This document shows positions 26,984 to 32,341 of a DNA stretch of 37,160 bases, one piece after another. Numbering within the stretch: position 1 is the first letter of the stretch; every line of letters starts with the position of its first letter. The DNA lies in the IMG/VR virus record IMGVR_UViG_3300017724_000018, positions 1 through 37,160 of that record, one strand, 5' to 3'. The DNA comes from a virus. The notes under the pieces are model-generated. The model saw nothing but the letters and a program-made list of their open reading frames with translations. It did not search any database and was not told the DNA's origin. The position numbers and the translations under genes are program-made.

Positions 26984-27432
26984 TGTTTGAACTATCTTCA
27001 CGTTCTCTAAAAAATTTAGAGGGGGTTGATGAAAAACTTAACCTAGTTGTGCTTCGCGCAATTCAGTTAACTAAAATAGATTTTGGCGTAATATGTGGGT
27101 TGCGTACAATTGAAGAACAAGAAGCCCTTGTTGCAAAGGGTGCTTCACAAACCATGAAATCAAAACATCTTGACGGTCTTGCTGTAGACCTAATGGCTTA
27201 TGTCGATGGGCGTGGCTGTTGGGAAGTATCAGTATATGATGAAGTAGCTGACGCAGTGAAGCAGGCGGCTATTGAATTAGATGTTCCTATCAGGTGGGGT
27301 GCGGCATGGAATGTGCCTGACATTCGTGCATGGGATGATAACATGGAAGAAGCAATGAATTATTATATAGATGAAAGGCGCGGTCAAAACCGTAGGCCAT
27401 TCATTGATTGTCCACACTTTGAGAAAGGGTAA
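26983..27432 (+). CDS. endolysin: M15-family L-Ala-D-Glu/D-Ala-D-Ala-type peptidase
   Basis: This 149-residue protein shows the zinc site of the M15 family: SKHLDGLAVDL (60-70) with H62 and D69, and DCPHFE with H145 as third ligand. GLRTIEEQEALVAKG (39-53) is the usual substrate-side segment. It would hydrolyse peptide cross-links in peptidoglycan. It lacks a signal peptide and so needs a holin, which is encoded convergently. Length is typical of single-domain phage endopeptidases of Gram-negative hosts. The start overlaps the previous stop (TAATG). Confidence 0.92.
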   Translation: MFELSSRSLKNLEGVDEKLNLVVLRAIQLTKIDFGVICGLRTIEEQEALVAKGASQTMKSKHLDGLAVDLMAYVDGRGCWEVSVYDEVADAVKQAAIELDVPIRWGAAWNVPDIRAWDDNMEEAMNYYIDERRGQNRRPFIDCPHFEKG

Positions 27433-27434
27433 CT

Positions 27435-27563
27435 ATGTCGTTAGTAAAAAATATAAACAAACGTAAAGAGGCTGGAACATCCCGCCCAAAATCTAAATCA
27501 ACCGTGTCAGCTAAATCGTATGCGGCTATGAAAAAAGGATGGCCTAAAAAGAAGAAAGGCTAA
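27435..27563 (+). CDS. 42-residue conserved basic phage protein
   Basis: This small ORF starts two bases after the endolysin stop, with its own GGGT-type ribosome site. Its text (NINKRKEAGTSRPKSKSTVS ... GWPKKKKG) matches my recollection of a short basic protein widespread in marine phages near lysis genes. It has 14 Lys/Arg, no hydrophobic segment and a Lys-rich end, so nucleic-acid binding or an accessory virion role is possible. Function unknown. Its stop overlaps the stop of the convergent gene on the other strand. Confidence 0.7.
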   Translation: MSLVKNINKRKEAGTSRPKSKSTVSAKSYAAMKKGWPKKKKG

Positions 27564-27847
27564 TTCTGTAGAATACTTAAACGAATTTCTAATTCTTTAA
27601 TTCGTAATTCTAATTCTCTAACACGTTGTATGTTAAGCTCTACTGCTTTGGGTGGTTTCCACTCATCAATCCATGCATCGTTTTCTTGAATTTCTTCCCA
27701 ATGCATTTCCTGTTCATGTTCTAAAAAAGCCAGCCTTTCAACAATACCAAAATACCCCCAGACAGATACGCCTGTAAACGCAATCAATGCAATTAAATTT
27801 TTTAGTGGGATAGTAAATTCACTGCCTTCGTTTAATTTATTAGCCAT
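27560..27847 (-). CDS. single-pass membrane protein with C-terminal coiled coil
   Basis: This 95-residue protein has a short N-terminal tail, one membrane helix (about 17-35, IALIAFTGVSVWGYFGI) and a charged coiled-coil C-terminus (RVRELELRIKELEIRL). I recall close relatives in marine phages, usually without a named function. It is the last gene of the leftward membrane cluster, with its start overlapping the previous stop (TAATG). It could act as a holin partner, spanin-like bridge or superinfection factor; none is proven. Confidence 0.75.
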   Translation of the reverse strand: MANKLNEGSEFTIPLKNLIALIAFTGVSVWGYFGIVERLAFLEHEQEMHWEEIQENDAWIDEWKPPKAVELNIQRVRELELRIKELEIRLSILQN

Positions 27848-28158
27848 TACTTTTTCCCCGCCCAGCTAGTCACACCCATATACCCAACAACAATGCCACC
27901 GCCTGTCAGGTAAAATAAATTACTTATGTCTGCCAAGGCTTCAACTCTTTCTATTTCAATAAAGAACATAGCAAGAGTAAACAGCCCCATAGAAATTAAT
28001 GTATAACGTGCCATTCTTAATTGCGCTAAATGTTTTCTTAGTTCATCTTCGTTTTGCTCAATCTCTTTTGCAATTTTTAGTTCAGCGTCAGACACAGTGT
28101 TATCACCGTCTATGTCATACTTAGCGTATACACTTTCTTTTTCTAAACGCTTAACCAT
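27847..28158 (-). CDS. two-helix membrane protein with an EF-hand loop
   Basis: In this 103-residue protein, residues 15-26 form a canonical 12-residue calcium-binding EF-hand loop (DIDGDNTVSDAE; ligands D15, D17, D19, T21, E26). A charged helix (28-50) follows, then two membrane helices (about 52-69 and 79-97). A Ca-responsive soluble head on a two-pass membrane protein is unusual in a phage. Its place beside holin-type genes suggests a role in lysis timing or envelope interaction. Single EF-hand loops can also be structural. Its start lies 16 bases inside the previous gene. Confidence 0.8.
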   Translation of the reverse strand: MVKRLEKESVYAKYDIDGDNTVSDAELKIAKEIEQNEDELRKHLAQLRMARYTLISMGLFTLAMFFIEIERVEALADISNLFYLTGGGIVVGYMGVTSWAGKK

Positions 28159-28616
28159 ATTAAAAACACCACAGTTATAGTTATTATTATACCCATTACA
28201 ATACTAATAAGACCTAGAGTTTCCATGTTTTCTTTATGTATTCTGGCTTTTTCTATGCGTTCTGCTTTAGCTAGTTCTTTAGCTTCTTGTATGCGCCTTG
28301 CCCGTTCTGCAATAATCCCAGCCCATGTGCCGTGACCAAAACGCATGTCTACCATGTTGGCTATTTCGCGCATTTGTTCTTGCACTAATTTTGCGTCAAT
28401 GATTTCTTCAGCTACGGACGAAACGCCGAACTGTTCTGTTATGCTTTGGGATGCGGATTTTTTATAACGGTCTTTATTTACTTGGGATTGCGCGGTAAAC
28501 ATACCGTCTATGTATTTAGCAATGCTACTTACATCATTTGCAGTACCGATTGCTGATTTAATTCCTTCGACACTAGCTTTAAATAAAGCTATGCCTGCCA
28601 TTGTTTCAGCAATCAT
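28143..28616 (-). CDS. C-tail-anchored membrane protein of unknown function
   Basis: This 157-residue protein has a helical N-terminal domain (about 1-75), a recognisable segment MRFGHGTWAGIIAERARRIQ (91-110), a highly charged linker helix and one C-terminal membrane helix (about 134-155). I recall similar FGxGTWxxII proteins in marine phage genomes, all of unknown role. It overlaps the EF-hand gene and follows the holin by 7 bases, so it is cotranscribed with it. Confidence 0.7.
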   Translation of the reverse strand: MIAETMAGIALFKASVEGIKSAIGTANDVSSIAKYIDGMFTAQSQVNKDRYKKSASQSITEQFGVSSVAEEIIDAKLVQEQMREIANMVDMRFGHGTWAGIIAERARRIQEAKELAKAERIEKARIHKENMETLGLISIVMGIIITITVVFLIWLSV

Positions 28617-28623
28617 TTTGTAC

Positions 28624-29019
28624 CTACTTTGTTAAACCCTTTTGCTTTTCATATGTCCTAAGTCCTCCGATGCCAAGCATGCCGCCAAGAACAGTCATCA
28701 AAGATGTCATGTCAAATTCTGGTAATTCTGGTATTTCTGTTCCAGTAGCCGCAACAAAAAATATAATACACGGCTGTAAAACAAAGTGATATGAAAACGC
28801 AACGCCGCAGACCCACCCAATAAATGGCCGCCAACCGCCTTTAAACAATGAGCCTGAAGCCGCTTCTGCTTTGTTAACTTCTATTTGCGCGAGTGCTAAT
28901 TCTTGCCCATGTTTTTCGCCCATGGTTGCCAGTTCGTGTGCAATCCTAGCTTTCTCATCTGCATCAGGAATAAATTTATCAAGTAATGTGGTTACTGGTG
29001 CTATTAAACTTTGTATCAT
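28624..29019 (-). CDS. holin, 3TM family
   Basis: The protein has 131 residues from the ATG at 29019, which follows a GGGGG ribosome site; the longer frame opens with TTG inside the previous gene and is rejected. It has an amphipathic N-terminal helix, a charged linker, then GGWRPFIGWVCGVAF (61-75), the mark of the 3TM holin family also found in gene-transfer agents, followed by two more hydrophobic segments (about 80-93 and 105-121). It would open the inner membrane to let the endolysin at 26983 reach the wall. It begins 2 bases after the XhlA-like stop. Confidence 0.85.
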   Translation of the reverse strand: MIQSLIAPVTTLLDKFIPDADEKARIAHELATMGEKHGQELALAQIEVNKAEAASGSLFKGGWRPFIGWVCGVAFSYHFVLQPCIIFFVAATGTEIPELPEFDMTSLMTVLGGMLGIGGLRTYEKQKGLTK

Positions 29020-29020
29020 G

Positions 29021-29263
29021 TTACCCCCAGAATTTAAGATATTTTGCAATACCTAATAATAGACCTACAAATGCCCCTAAAATAAATATAGCTTTTATGC
29101 CACCTTGACCCATGGCTACTTGCTTTTTTAGGTCTTCAATATCTTTCTGGTTTTTTTCCAAGATAGAATGTATCTGGTCTAACTTATAATTAATAATATC
29201 ATTTTGGGTATCAACTTTAGGCGCACTGGCTCTTTTGCCAGTTTTTGCTACTGGCCTGCTCAT
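29021..29263 (-). CDS. XhlA-like single-pass membrane protein (holin accessory)
   Basis: This 80-residue protein has a basic N-terminus, a coiled-coil helix (about 22-50, YKLDQIHSILEKNQKDIEDL) and a C-terminal membrane helix (about 55-74). This is the shape of the XhlA family, which assists a separate holin in Bacillus phages. It is the first gene after the leftward promoter at 29300-29327 and has AAGGA 7 bases before its ATG. The holin gene follows at once, supporting a paired role. Confidence 0.75.
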   Translation of the reverse strand: MSRPVAKTGKRASAPKVDTQNDIINYKLDQIHSILEKNQKDIEDLKKQVAMGQGGIKAIFILGAFVGLLLGIAKYLKFWG

Positions 29264-29299
29264 TGTGCAATCCTTAAAAAATTTAGTTTCATACTAGTG

Positions 29300-29327
29300 A
29301 GTATATCAGAAACTATTATTTGGGCAA
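29300..29327 (-). promoter_or_regulatory. putative leftward promoter of the membrane/lysis cluster
   Basis: On the minus strand TTGCCC (29322-29327), 16 bp, TATACT (29300-29305). It overlaps the end of the MazG-like gene and lies about 40 bp before the XhlA-like start, so the holin cluster can be fired separately from the upstream leftward genes. An imperfect inverted repeat covers the -10 region (ATACT/AGTAT at 29291-29303), a possible operator. Confidence 0.55.
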
Positions 29328-29519
29328 GATTGTTCTAATTTTCTCTAAGTATACGATTAAATCCCATGCTTCCTCTTGGGCATCAGTAATCCAATCATGG
29401 TCTGGTTTAGTAGCTTCAGACATAGTTACGCCGTATGTTTTCAGCCCTTCATTAGAGCGTCCAGCCATACGGCGCATTATATCCATCACCATTTTATCTT
29501 CAGTGATGATAGGTTTCAT
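29316..29519 (-). CDS. MazG-like nucleotide pyrophosphohydrolase-type protein
   Basis: The protein has 67 residues from the ATG at 29519 that shares TAATG with the upstream stop; a longer TTG-started frame is less likely. The helices carry RSNEGLKTYGVTMSEA (21-36) and DAQEEAWDLIVYLEKI (46-61), in which the EExxD metal-ligand motif resembles short phage MazG-like or all-alpha NTP pyrophosphatases. These hydrolyse NTPs or dNTPs and can alter nucleotide pools or ppGpp. At this length it holds only about one four-helix half, so it must oligomerise. Assignment is from motif spacing only. Confidence 0.6.
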   Translation of the reverse strand: MKPIITEDKMVMDIMRRMAGRSNEGLKTYGVTMSEATKPDHDWITDAQEEAWDLIVYLEKIRTILPK

Positions 29520-30400
29520 TAAAATGCTACATCCATGTAGTGCGAACAAAATTCATTAACACTACAATAGTTCTGGCATCTAACGTCTTCACCTTTACGC
29601 AAAACAATCTGGCATTTCTTACCTTCAACCATGTTGTTTGCGCCCAGCCATGCCACTGCTTCTTCGCGGCTAGGCAATACACGGGCGGCAGTCTTGCGTC
29701 CATCTTTCATAATTGCAAAACTATCTGGCTTGTTCCACCGTTCTTTAGGCGTACATACAGGCGCACCATTCTTTTCAGCGTCTTGGTGAACTGCAATACG
29801 TTCCTTAACAAAAGCAGATTGTTCTTCAGGTGACCACCTACGAATAGGTATCATAACAACTTGCTTTCTAGGGTATGTATCAGATTGCATGACCCGTAGC
29901 TTAGACCAATCACGCAAGATAGCTAATATCTCAAGCGATTTAACCTCATGTTTTATTTCAGGGTTAGCCCTAACCAGATAATCCAAACAGTTTAATTGCT
30001 GTTCCCATTCTGATTTGCCTTTTTCTAAAGCGTCTAACGCTGACCATGCAGACGTTGTTTTAAAATCAATTAAGTTTCCATCCTTAGATAGATAGTCAAA
30101 CTGACCTGATAACGTCCAGCCTTGCGTGTCATTGTTCTTAACGAACAACCGTTTTTCTGCAAGGTCATCTTTGCCTGTTGCACGTTCAATAACATGGTGT
30201 ACTGATTGACCTAGCAAACTAAAGATGCGGTCTGACACATCTTCAGTAAGCAAATCCCAATTAGCTTTTTCCAATACCCTGATGCGTGGCGGGGCAATCA
30301 GTCTTGTAACTGATATGTCACTACCGCTTGCATCATACGGGTCATTAGTAACCGCATTAACAATAGCGTCAGGCAATTTTTGTTTGTTAGTTAATTTCAT
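29519..30400 (-). CDS. Cas4/RecB-like PD-(D/E)XK exonuclease
   Basis: This 293-residue protein shows the RecB-nuclease core: GQSVHHVIE (64-72, H69), SGQFDYL (98-104, D102), LIDFKTT (110-116, D112 and K114) and EQQLNCLDYL (133-142, the QxxxY motif region). The C-terminus has C275, C279 and C285, and C216 lies upstream, so an Fe-S cluster of Cas4 type is possible though spacing differs from textbook Cas4. It probably resects DNA ends during phage recombination, working with the SSB-like protein encoded just upstream. Its start has a GGGGG ribosome site; its stop overlaps the next gene. Confidence 0.8.
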   Translation of the reverse strand: MKLTNKQKLPDAIVNAVTNDPYDASGSDISVTRLIAPPRIRVLEKANWDLLTEDVSDRIFSLLGQSVHHVIERATGKDDLAEKRLFVKNNDTQGWTLSGQFDYLSKDGNLIDFKTTSAWSALDALEKGKSEWEQQLNCLDYLVRANPEIKHEVKSLEILAILRDWSKLRVMQSDTYPRKQVVMIPIRRWSPEEQSAFVKERIAVHQDAEKNGAPVCTPKERWNKPDSFAIMKDGRKTAARVLPSREEAVAWLGANNMVEGKKCQIVLRKGEDVRCQNYCSVNEFCSHYMDVAF

Positions 30401-30408
30401 AATGCCCC

Positions 30409-31014
30409 CTAAAACGGTACATCACCAAGAGCAATGTCATCATCACCTTGGTTTTGTGTTTCATCAGATACATCATTCTCTAACTCTTTAGCCCGTAAGA
30501 TTATGTTTCGTATACCTTCAGGCAATTGGTTAAACGCTTCACGTTTATTTTCTTGCCAATCAGTAATCGCAAACACAACAGAATTATGATACTGCTCCGC
30601 TACGGGGCTGTCTTTAGGCGCAGGCAATACTGCCGCTACACGGGGCTTGCCGTTCTTACCTTCCATTACGTTAAGCATGCAAGGCACACCACACAAAGCG
30701 GCAATGTCAAAGCCCTGACGTTCTTGGTCAGTGAAAGGTCTGCCGCGCCATGAAGCTAGGTCATTACCCAAGTTAGATTTTTCGTGAAGTGACAACGTGT
30801 AGAACTTACTAATTGTAAGCGGTTCATTGTTGCCGTTTGTTTCAGCAGGCACTTCCCAAATGATAAGCACTTGCCGCTTCCAAGATATGTCACCTTGGTA
30901 TTCGTTTTCTTGTGTGCCAAGGTCAATCACCTTAACACAACGTCCTTTATGAACGCCTACGGGTACTGTAGGGAAACGTCCTTCACCACCCATTCCTGTT
31001 GCCATTATACTCAT
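30409..31014 (-). CDS. single-stranded DNA-binding-like protein
   Basis: This 201-residue protein has an N-terminal beta-rich region (about 8-130; VKVIDLGTQENEYQGDISWK, then ISKFYTLSLHEKSNL) and WRGRPFTDQER, a pattern I know from phage replication proteins with an OB-like fold. It ends in an acidic tip, DDDIALGDVPF, closely like the C-terminal protein-interaction tail of bacterial SSB. It is the first gene of the leftward replication-recombination transcript, directly before the exonuclease. GGAG lies 8 bases before the ATG. I see no canonical promoter before it. Confidence 0.72.
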   Translation of the reverse strand: MSIMATGMGGEGRFPTVPVGVHKGRCVKVIDLGTQENEYQGDISWKRQVLIIWEVPAETNGNNEPLTISKFYTLSLHEKSNLGNDLASWRGRPFTDQERQGFDIAALCGVPCMLNVMEGKNGKPRVAAVLPAPKDSPVAEQYHNSVVFAITDWQENKREAFNQLPEGIRNIILRAKELENDVSDETQNQGDDDIALGDVPF

Positions 31015-31113
31015 ATGATTTTCTCCATCTTTCTGTTTTAATTACAACTGTTAGTTTACACGGGGAAAAAAATCTACTGGAAGTGTCCACTAATGTAAGC
31101 ACTGCGGCAAACA

Positions 31114-31128
31114 ACAGTCCTGAACTGT
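31114..31128. promoter_or_regulatory. inverted repeat in the control gap
   Basis: ACAGT (31114-31118) and ACTGT (31124-31128) form a symmetric site with a 5-bp spacer, lying between the leftward SSB-like operon and the rightward repressor. It has the size of a dimeric repressor operator and could govern the leftward transcript. Only one copy was noticed, so it is a weak call. Confidence 0.3.
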
Positions 31129-31156
31129 CTTCAATTTCTTTCCCCGATTTTTAAAT

Positions 31157-31172
31157 GTTAACATTTGTTAAC
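31157..31172. promoter_or_regulatory. GTTAAC operator doublet, site B
   Basis: Two perfect GTTAAC hexamers (31157-31162 and 31167-31172) at 10-bp pitch. Further elements follow: GTTAAT (31198-31203) in the promoter spacer and GTTAAC (31232-31237) in the leader. Relative to the -10 box the doublet is placed almost exactly as in site A (45 versus 43 bp from second hexamer to -10). This cluster is the richest of the three and lies before the Cro-like gene, which suggests autoregulation. Confidence 0.6.
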
Positions 31173-31188
31173 TGCAATGTCAAGCAAG

Positions 31189-31217
31189 TTGACAATAGTT
31201 AATATAGTGTGTAAAGT
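31189..31217 (+). promoter_or_regulatory. promoter of the Cro-like repressor
   Basis: Consensus -35 TTGACA (31189-31194), 17-bp spacer, -10 TAAAGT (31212-31217). A GTTAAT operator element lies inside the spacer. Transcription would start near 31224, which leaves no leader for the ATG at 31230 and favours the ATG at 31251. Confidence 0.65.
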
Positions 31218-31250
31218 TTACATTAATTAATGTTAACTACAGGTTTTAAA

Positions 31251-31472
31251 ATGTTGCATGACGAATATGATTTAGCGGTTGAGCGCAGAAAAGAGGTTGT
31301 TACTAAATATGGCGGCAAAAATTTAGCCCGTATGTTAGGCATCTCGCACCCTGCCGTTAGTAAATGGAAAACTATACCGCCATATAGAGCATTTCAGATT
31401 GCCAAGCTAGGCGATTATGAGGTAGAATATCTTAGACCTGATTTGAGGATTGCGCCCCGACACACGGCGTAG
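31251..31472 (+). CDS. Cro-like helix-turn-helix repressor
   Basis: This is a 73-residue protein from the ATG at 31251, preceded by AGG at suitable spacing; the upstream ATG at 31230 lies within an operator hexamer and too near the transcription start. The helix-turn-helix spans residues 22-41 (KNLARMLGISHPAVSKWK, recognition helix HPAVSKWK), followed by IPPYRAFQIAKL, the arrangement of Cro/YdaS-type regulators. Size and single-domain form suggest a Cro rather than a CI repressor. It sits among repeated GTTAAC elements and is followed by a strong terminator, so it is a single-gene, probably self-regulated unit. No partner CI repressor is visible. Confidence 0.85.
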   Translation: MLHDEYDLAVERRKEVVTKYGGKNLARMLGISHPAVSKWKTIPPYRAFQIAKLGDYEVEYLRPDLRIAPRHTA

Positions 31473-31530
31473 GCCACCATCGAAAGAGGACTAGGTTAAA
31501 AGTTGTGTGTCTTTTCTCCCTATGTTGAAC

Positions 31531-31565
31531 TAGGGGTGGTTTCGATTTGCCACCCCTATTTTTTT
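31531..31565 (+). terminator. Rho-independent terminator after the repressor gene
   Basis: Nine perfect pairs, TAGGGGTGG (31531-31539) with CCACCCCTA (31550-31558), a 10-nt loop, then seven T residues (31559-31565). An ATCGAAA at 31480-31486 could instead pair with TTTCGAT in the loop (31540-31546), hinting at an alternative structure. The T run ends exactly where the tRNA-like gene begins. Confidence 0.88.
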
Positions 31566-31652
31566 GCTAATGTATTTTAATGGTAGAATATTTGTAGGTT
31601 TTTTTCCGAACACCTACAAAAGATGTGGGTTCAAATCCCGCCATTAGCACCA
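31566..31652 (+). tRNA. tRNA-Gly-like gene with an expanded anticodon arm
   Basis: The acceptor stem is perfect: GCTAATG (31566-31572) with CATTAGC (31642-31648), then A and encoded CCA (31650-31652). The T arm is GTGGG-TTCAAAT-CCCGC (31625-31641). The D arm (TTTTAATGGTAGAAT, 31575-31589) is the typical tRNA-Gly D arm apart from a mismatch at the first pair. The anticodon arm is abnormal: a 9-bp stem (31591-31599 with 31612-31620) and a 12-nt loop instead of 5 bp and 7 nt, about 13 nt extra. TCC (31605-31607) in the loop would read glycine GGA. It may be a functional odd tRNA, a decoy or a decayed gene. It abuts the stop of the convergent gene at 31653. Confidence 0.7.
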
Positions 31653-32069
31653 TCACTTTTTCCAATAGCCGTACACCATTTTGTCAGTGCTATCCCAAGT
31701 GTCAAAAACATTGCCATCAACAACCGCGACAAAGTGCCTAGCTTGCCTAGCTATAATGACACCATCACGCTTAAAATCACGGGGTCTTGCTTTGCGGCCT
31801 TCATACTTTGGCGCACTATGCCATTGGTAACCTAATTTGACTAACAGTTTATGAAATTCATGTTTCATAATGCCATCACGCGCAGACTTCTTACCGCCTG
31901 CATCTTTGTTAGCTTGTGCTACTAATTTATATGCTTCCACATAGGCTTCGCCCATCTGTACTAAATATGGCATGCTTTCAGCTATTGCCAAAGCCCTTGC
32001 CGCACAATCCCCTGTCTTACCTAAAAAGCCAGCTTCTTTTCTGCCACCGTCAGTATAATGCCAATCCAT
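31653..32069 (-). CDS. papain-like cysteine-protease-fold phage protein
   Basis: In this 138-residue protein, TGDCAARALAIA (19-30) places Cys22 at the start of a helix, and ARQARHFVAVVDGNVFDTWD (107-126) puts His112 on a strand with following acids, the Cys-His order of the NlpC/papain-like fold. I recall this family (GDCxxRA plus RHxVAVxDG) from many phages and plasmids, always as a hypothetical protein. It could be a protease, transglutaminase-like enzyme or amidase. AAAGGAG lies 6 bases before the ATG. Its likely promoter overlaps operator C. It is transcribed alone between the tRNA-like gene and the origin region. Confidence 0.7.
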   Translation of the reverse strand: MDWHYTDGGRKEAGFLGKTGDCAARALAIAESMPYLVQMGEAYVEAYKLVAQANKDAGGKKSARDGIMKHEFHKLLVKLGYQWHSAPKYEGRKARPRDFKRDGVIIARQARHFVAVVDGNVFDTWDSTDKMVYGYWKK

Positions 32070-32092
32070 AATTTTCTCCTTTATGTTTGATT

Positions 32093-32108
32093 GTTAACTA
32101 AGGTTAAC
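32093..32108. promoter_or_regulatory. GTTAAC operator doublet, site C, on a leftward promoter
   Basis: GTTAAC at 32093-32098 and again at 32103-32108, 10-bp pitch. On the minus strand a TTGACT (32125-32130 region) lies about 17 bp upstream of the doublet, so the operator covers the probable -10 region of the papain-like gene. Here binding should repress, unlike sites A and B where the doublet lies upstream of the promoter. Confidence 0.55.
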
Positions 32109-32132
32109 ATACAATAGCAAAATAGTCAACCA

Positions 32133-32240
32133 TTAAAAAATGGCATTGTTATGCGATTGCTATGCGGTTACTAAAAAATGCTATCGTTTTGTTAATGGCA
32201 AAAGTATCCCCTTCATCTTCACCTTCAACTTCACCTTCAT
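32133..32240. repeat. repeat array, candidate replication origin
   Basis: Three kinds of repeat occur in 108 bp: TAAAAAATG at 32134-32142 and 32172-32180; an 11-bp tandem pair TATGCGATTGC (32150-32160) and TATGCGGTTAC (32161-32171); and five consecutive hexamers CTTCAN (32211-32240). An AT-rich stretch follows at 32281-32315. The array lies just upstream of the DUF1376, primase and helicase genes, the usual place for an origin with iterons bound by an initiator. No gene is convincing here. Confidence 0.45.
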
Positions 32241-32274
32241 CCCCAACAAGATAATAGCAACAGCACAACCCAAC

Positions 32275-32303
32275 TTGACAACTTAACCAAAGTATATTAT
32301 CTT
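32275..32303 (+). promoter_or_regulatory. putative promoter of the replication module
   Basis: Consensus -35 TTGACA at 32275-32280. The -10 is ambiguous: the region 32293-32303 is AT-rich (TATATTATCTT) but no hexamer combines good sequence with 16-18 bp spacing. It stands about 60 bp before the first replication gene. Confidence 0.45.
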
Positions 32304-32341
32304 CTATATTGAGAAAAGTTAATACGAAACATAGGTACATT

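Noticed and set aside
31566-31652. Attachment site within the tRNA-like gene
   Set aside because: Temperate phages often carry tRNA 3' ends as attP, but no integrase or excisionase is visible in the window and the 5' half is also present.
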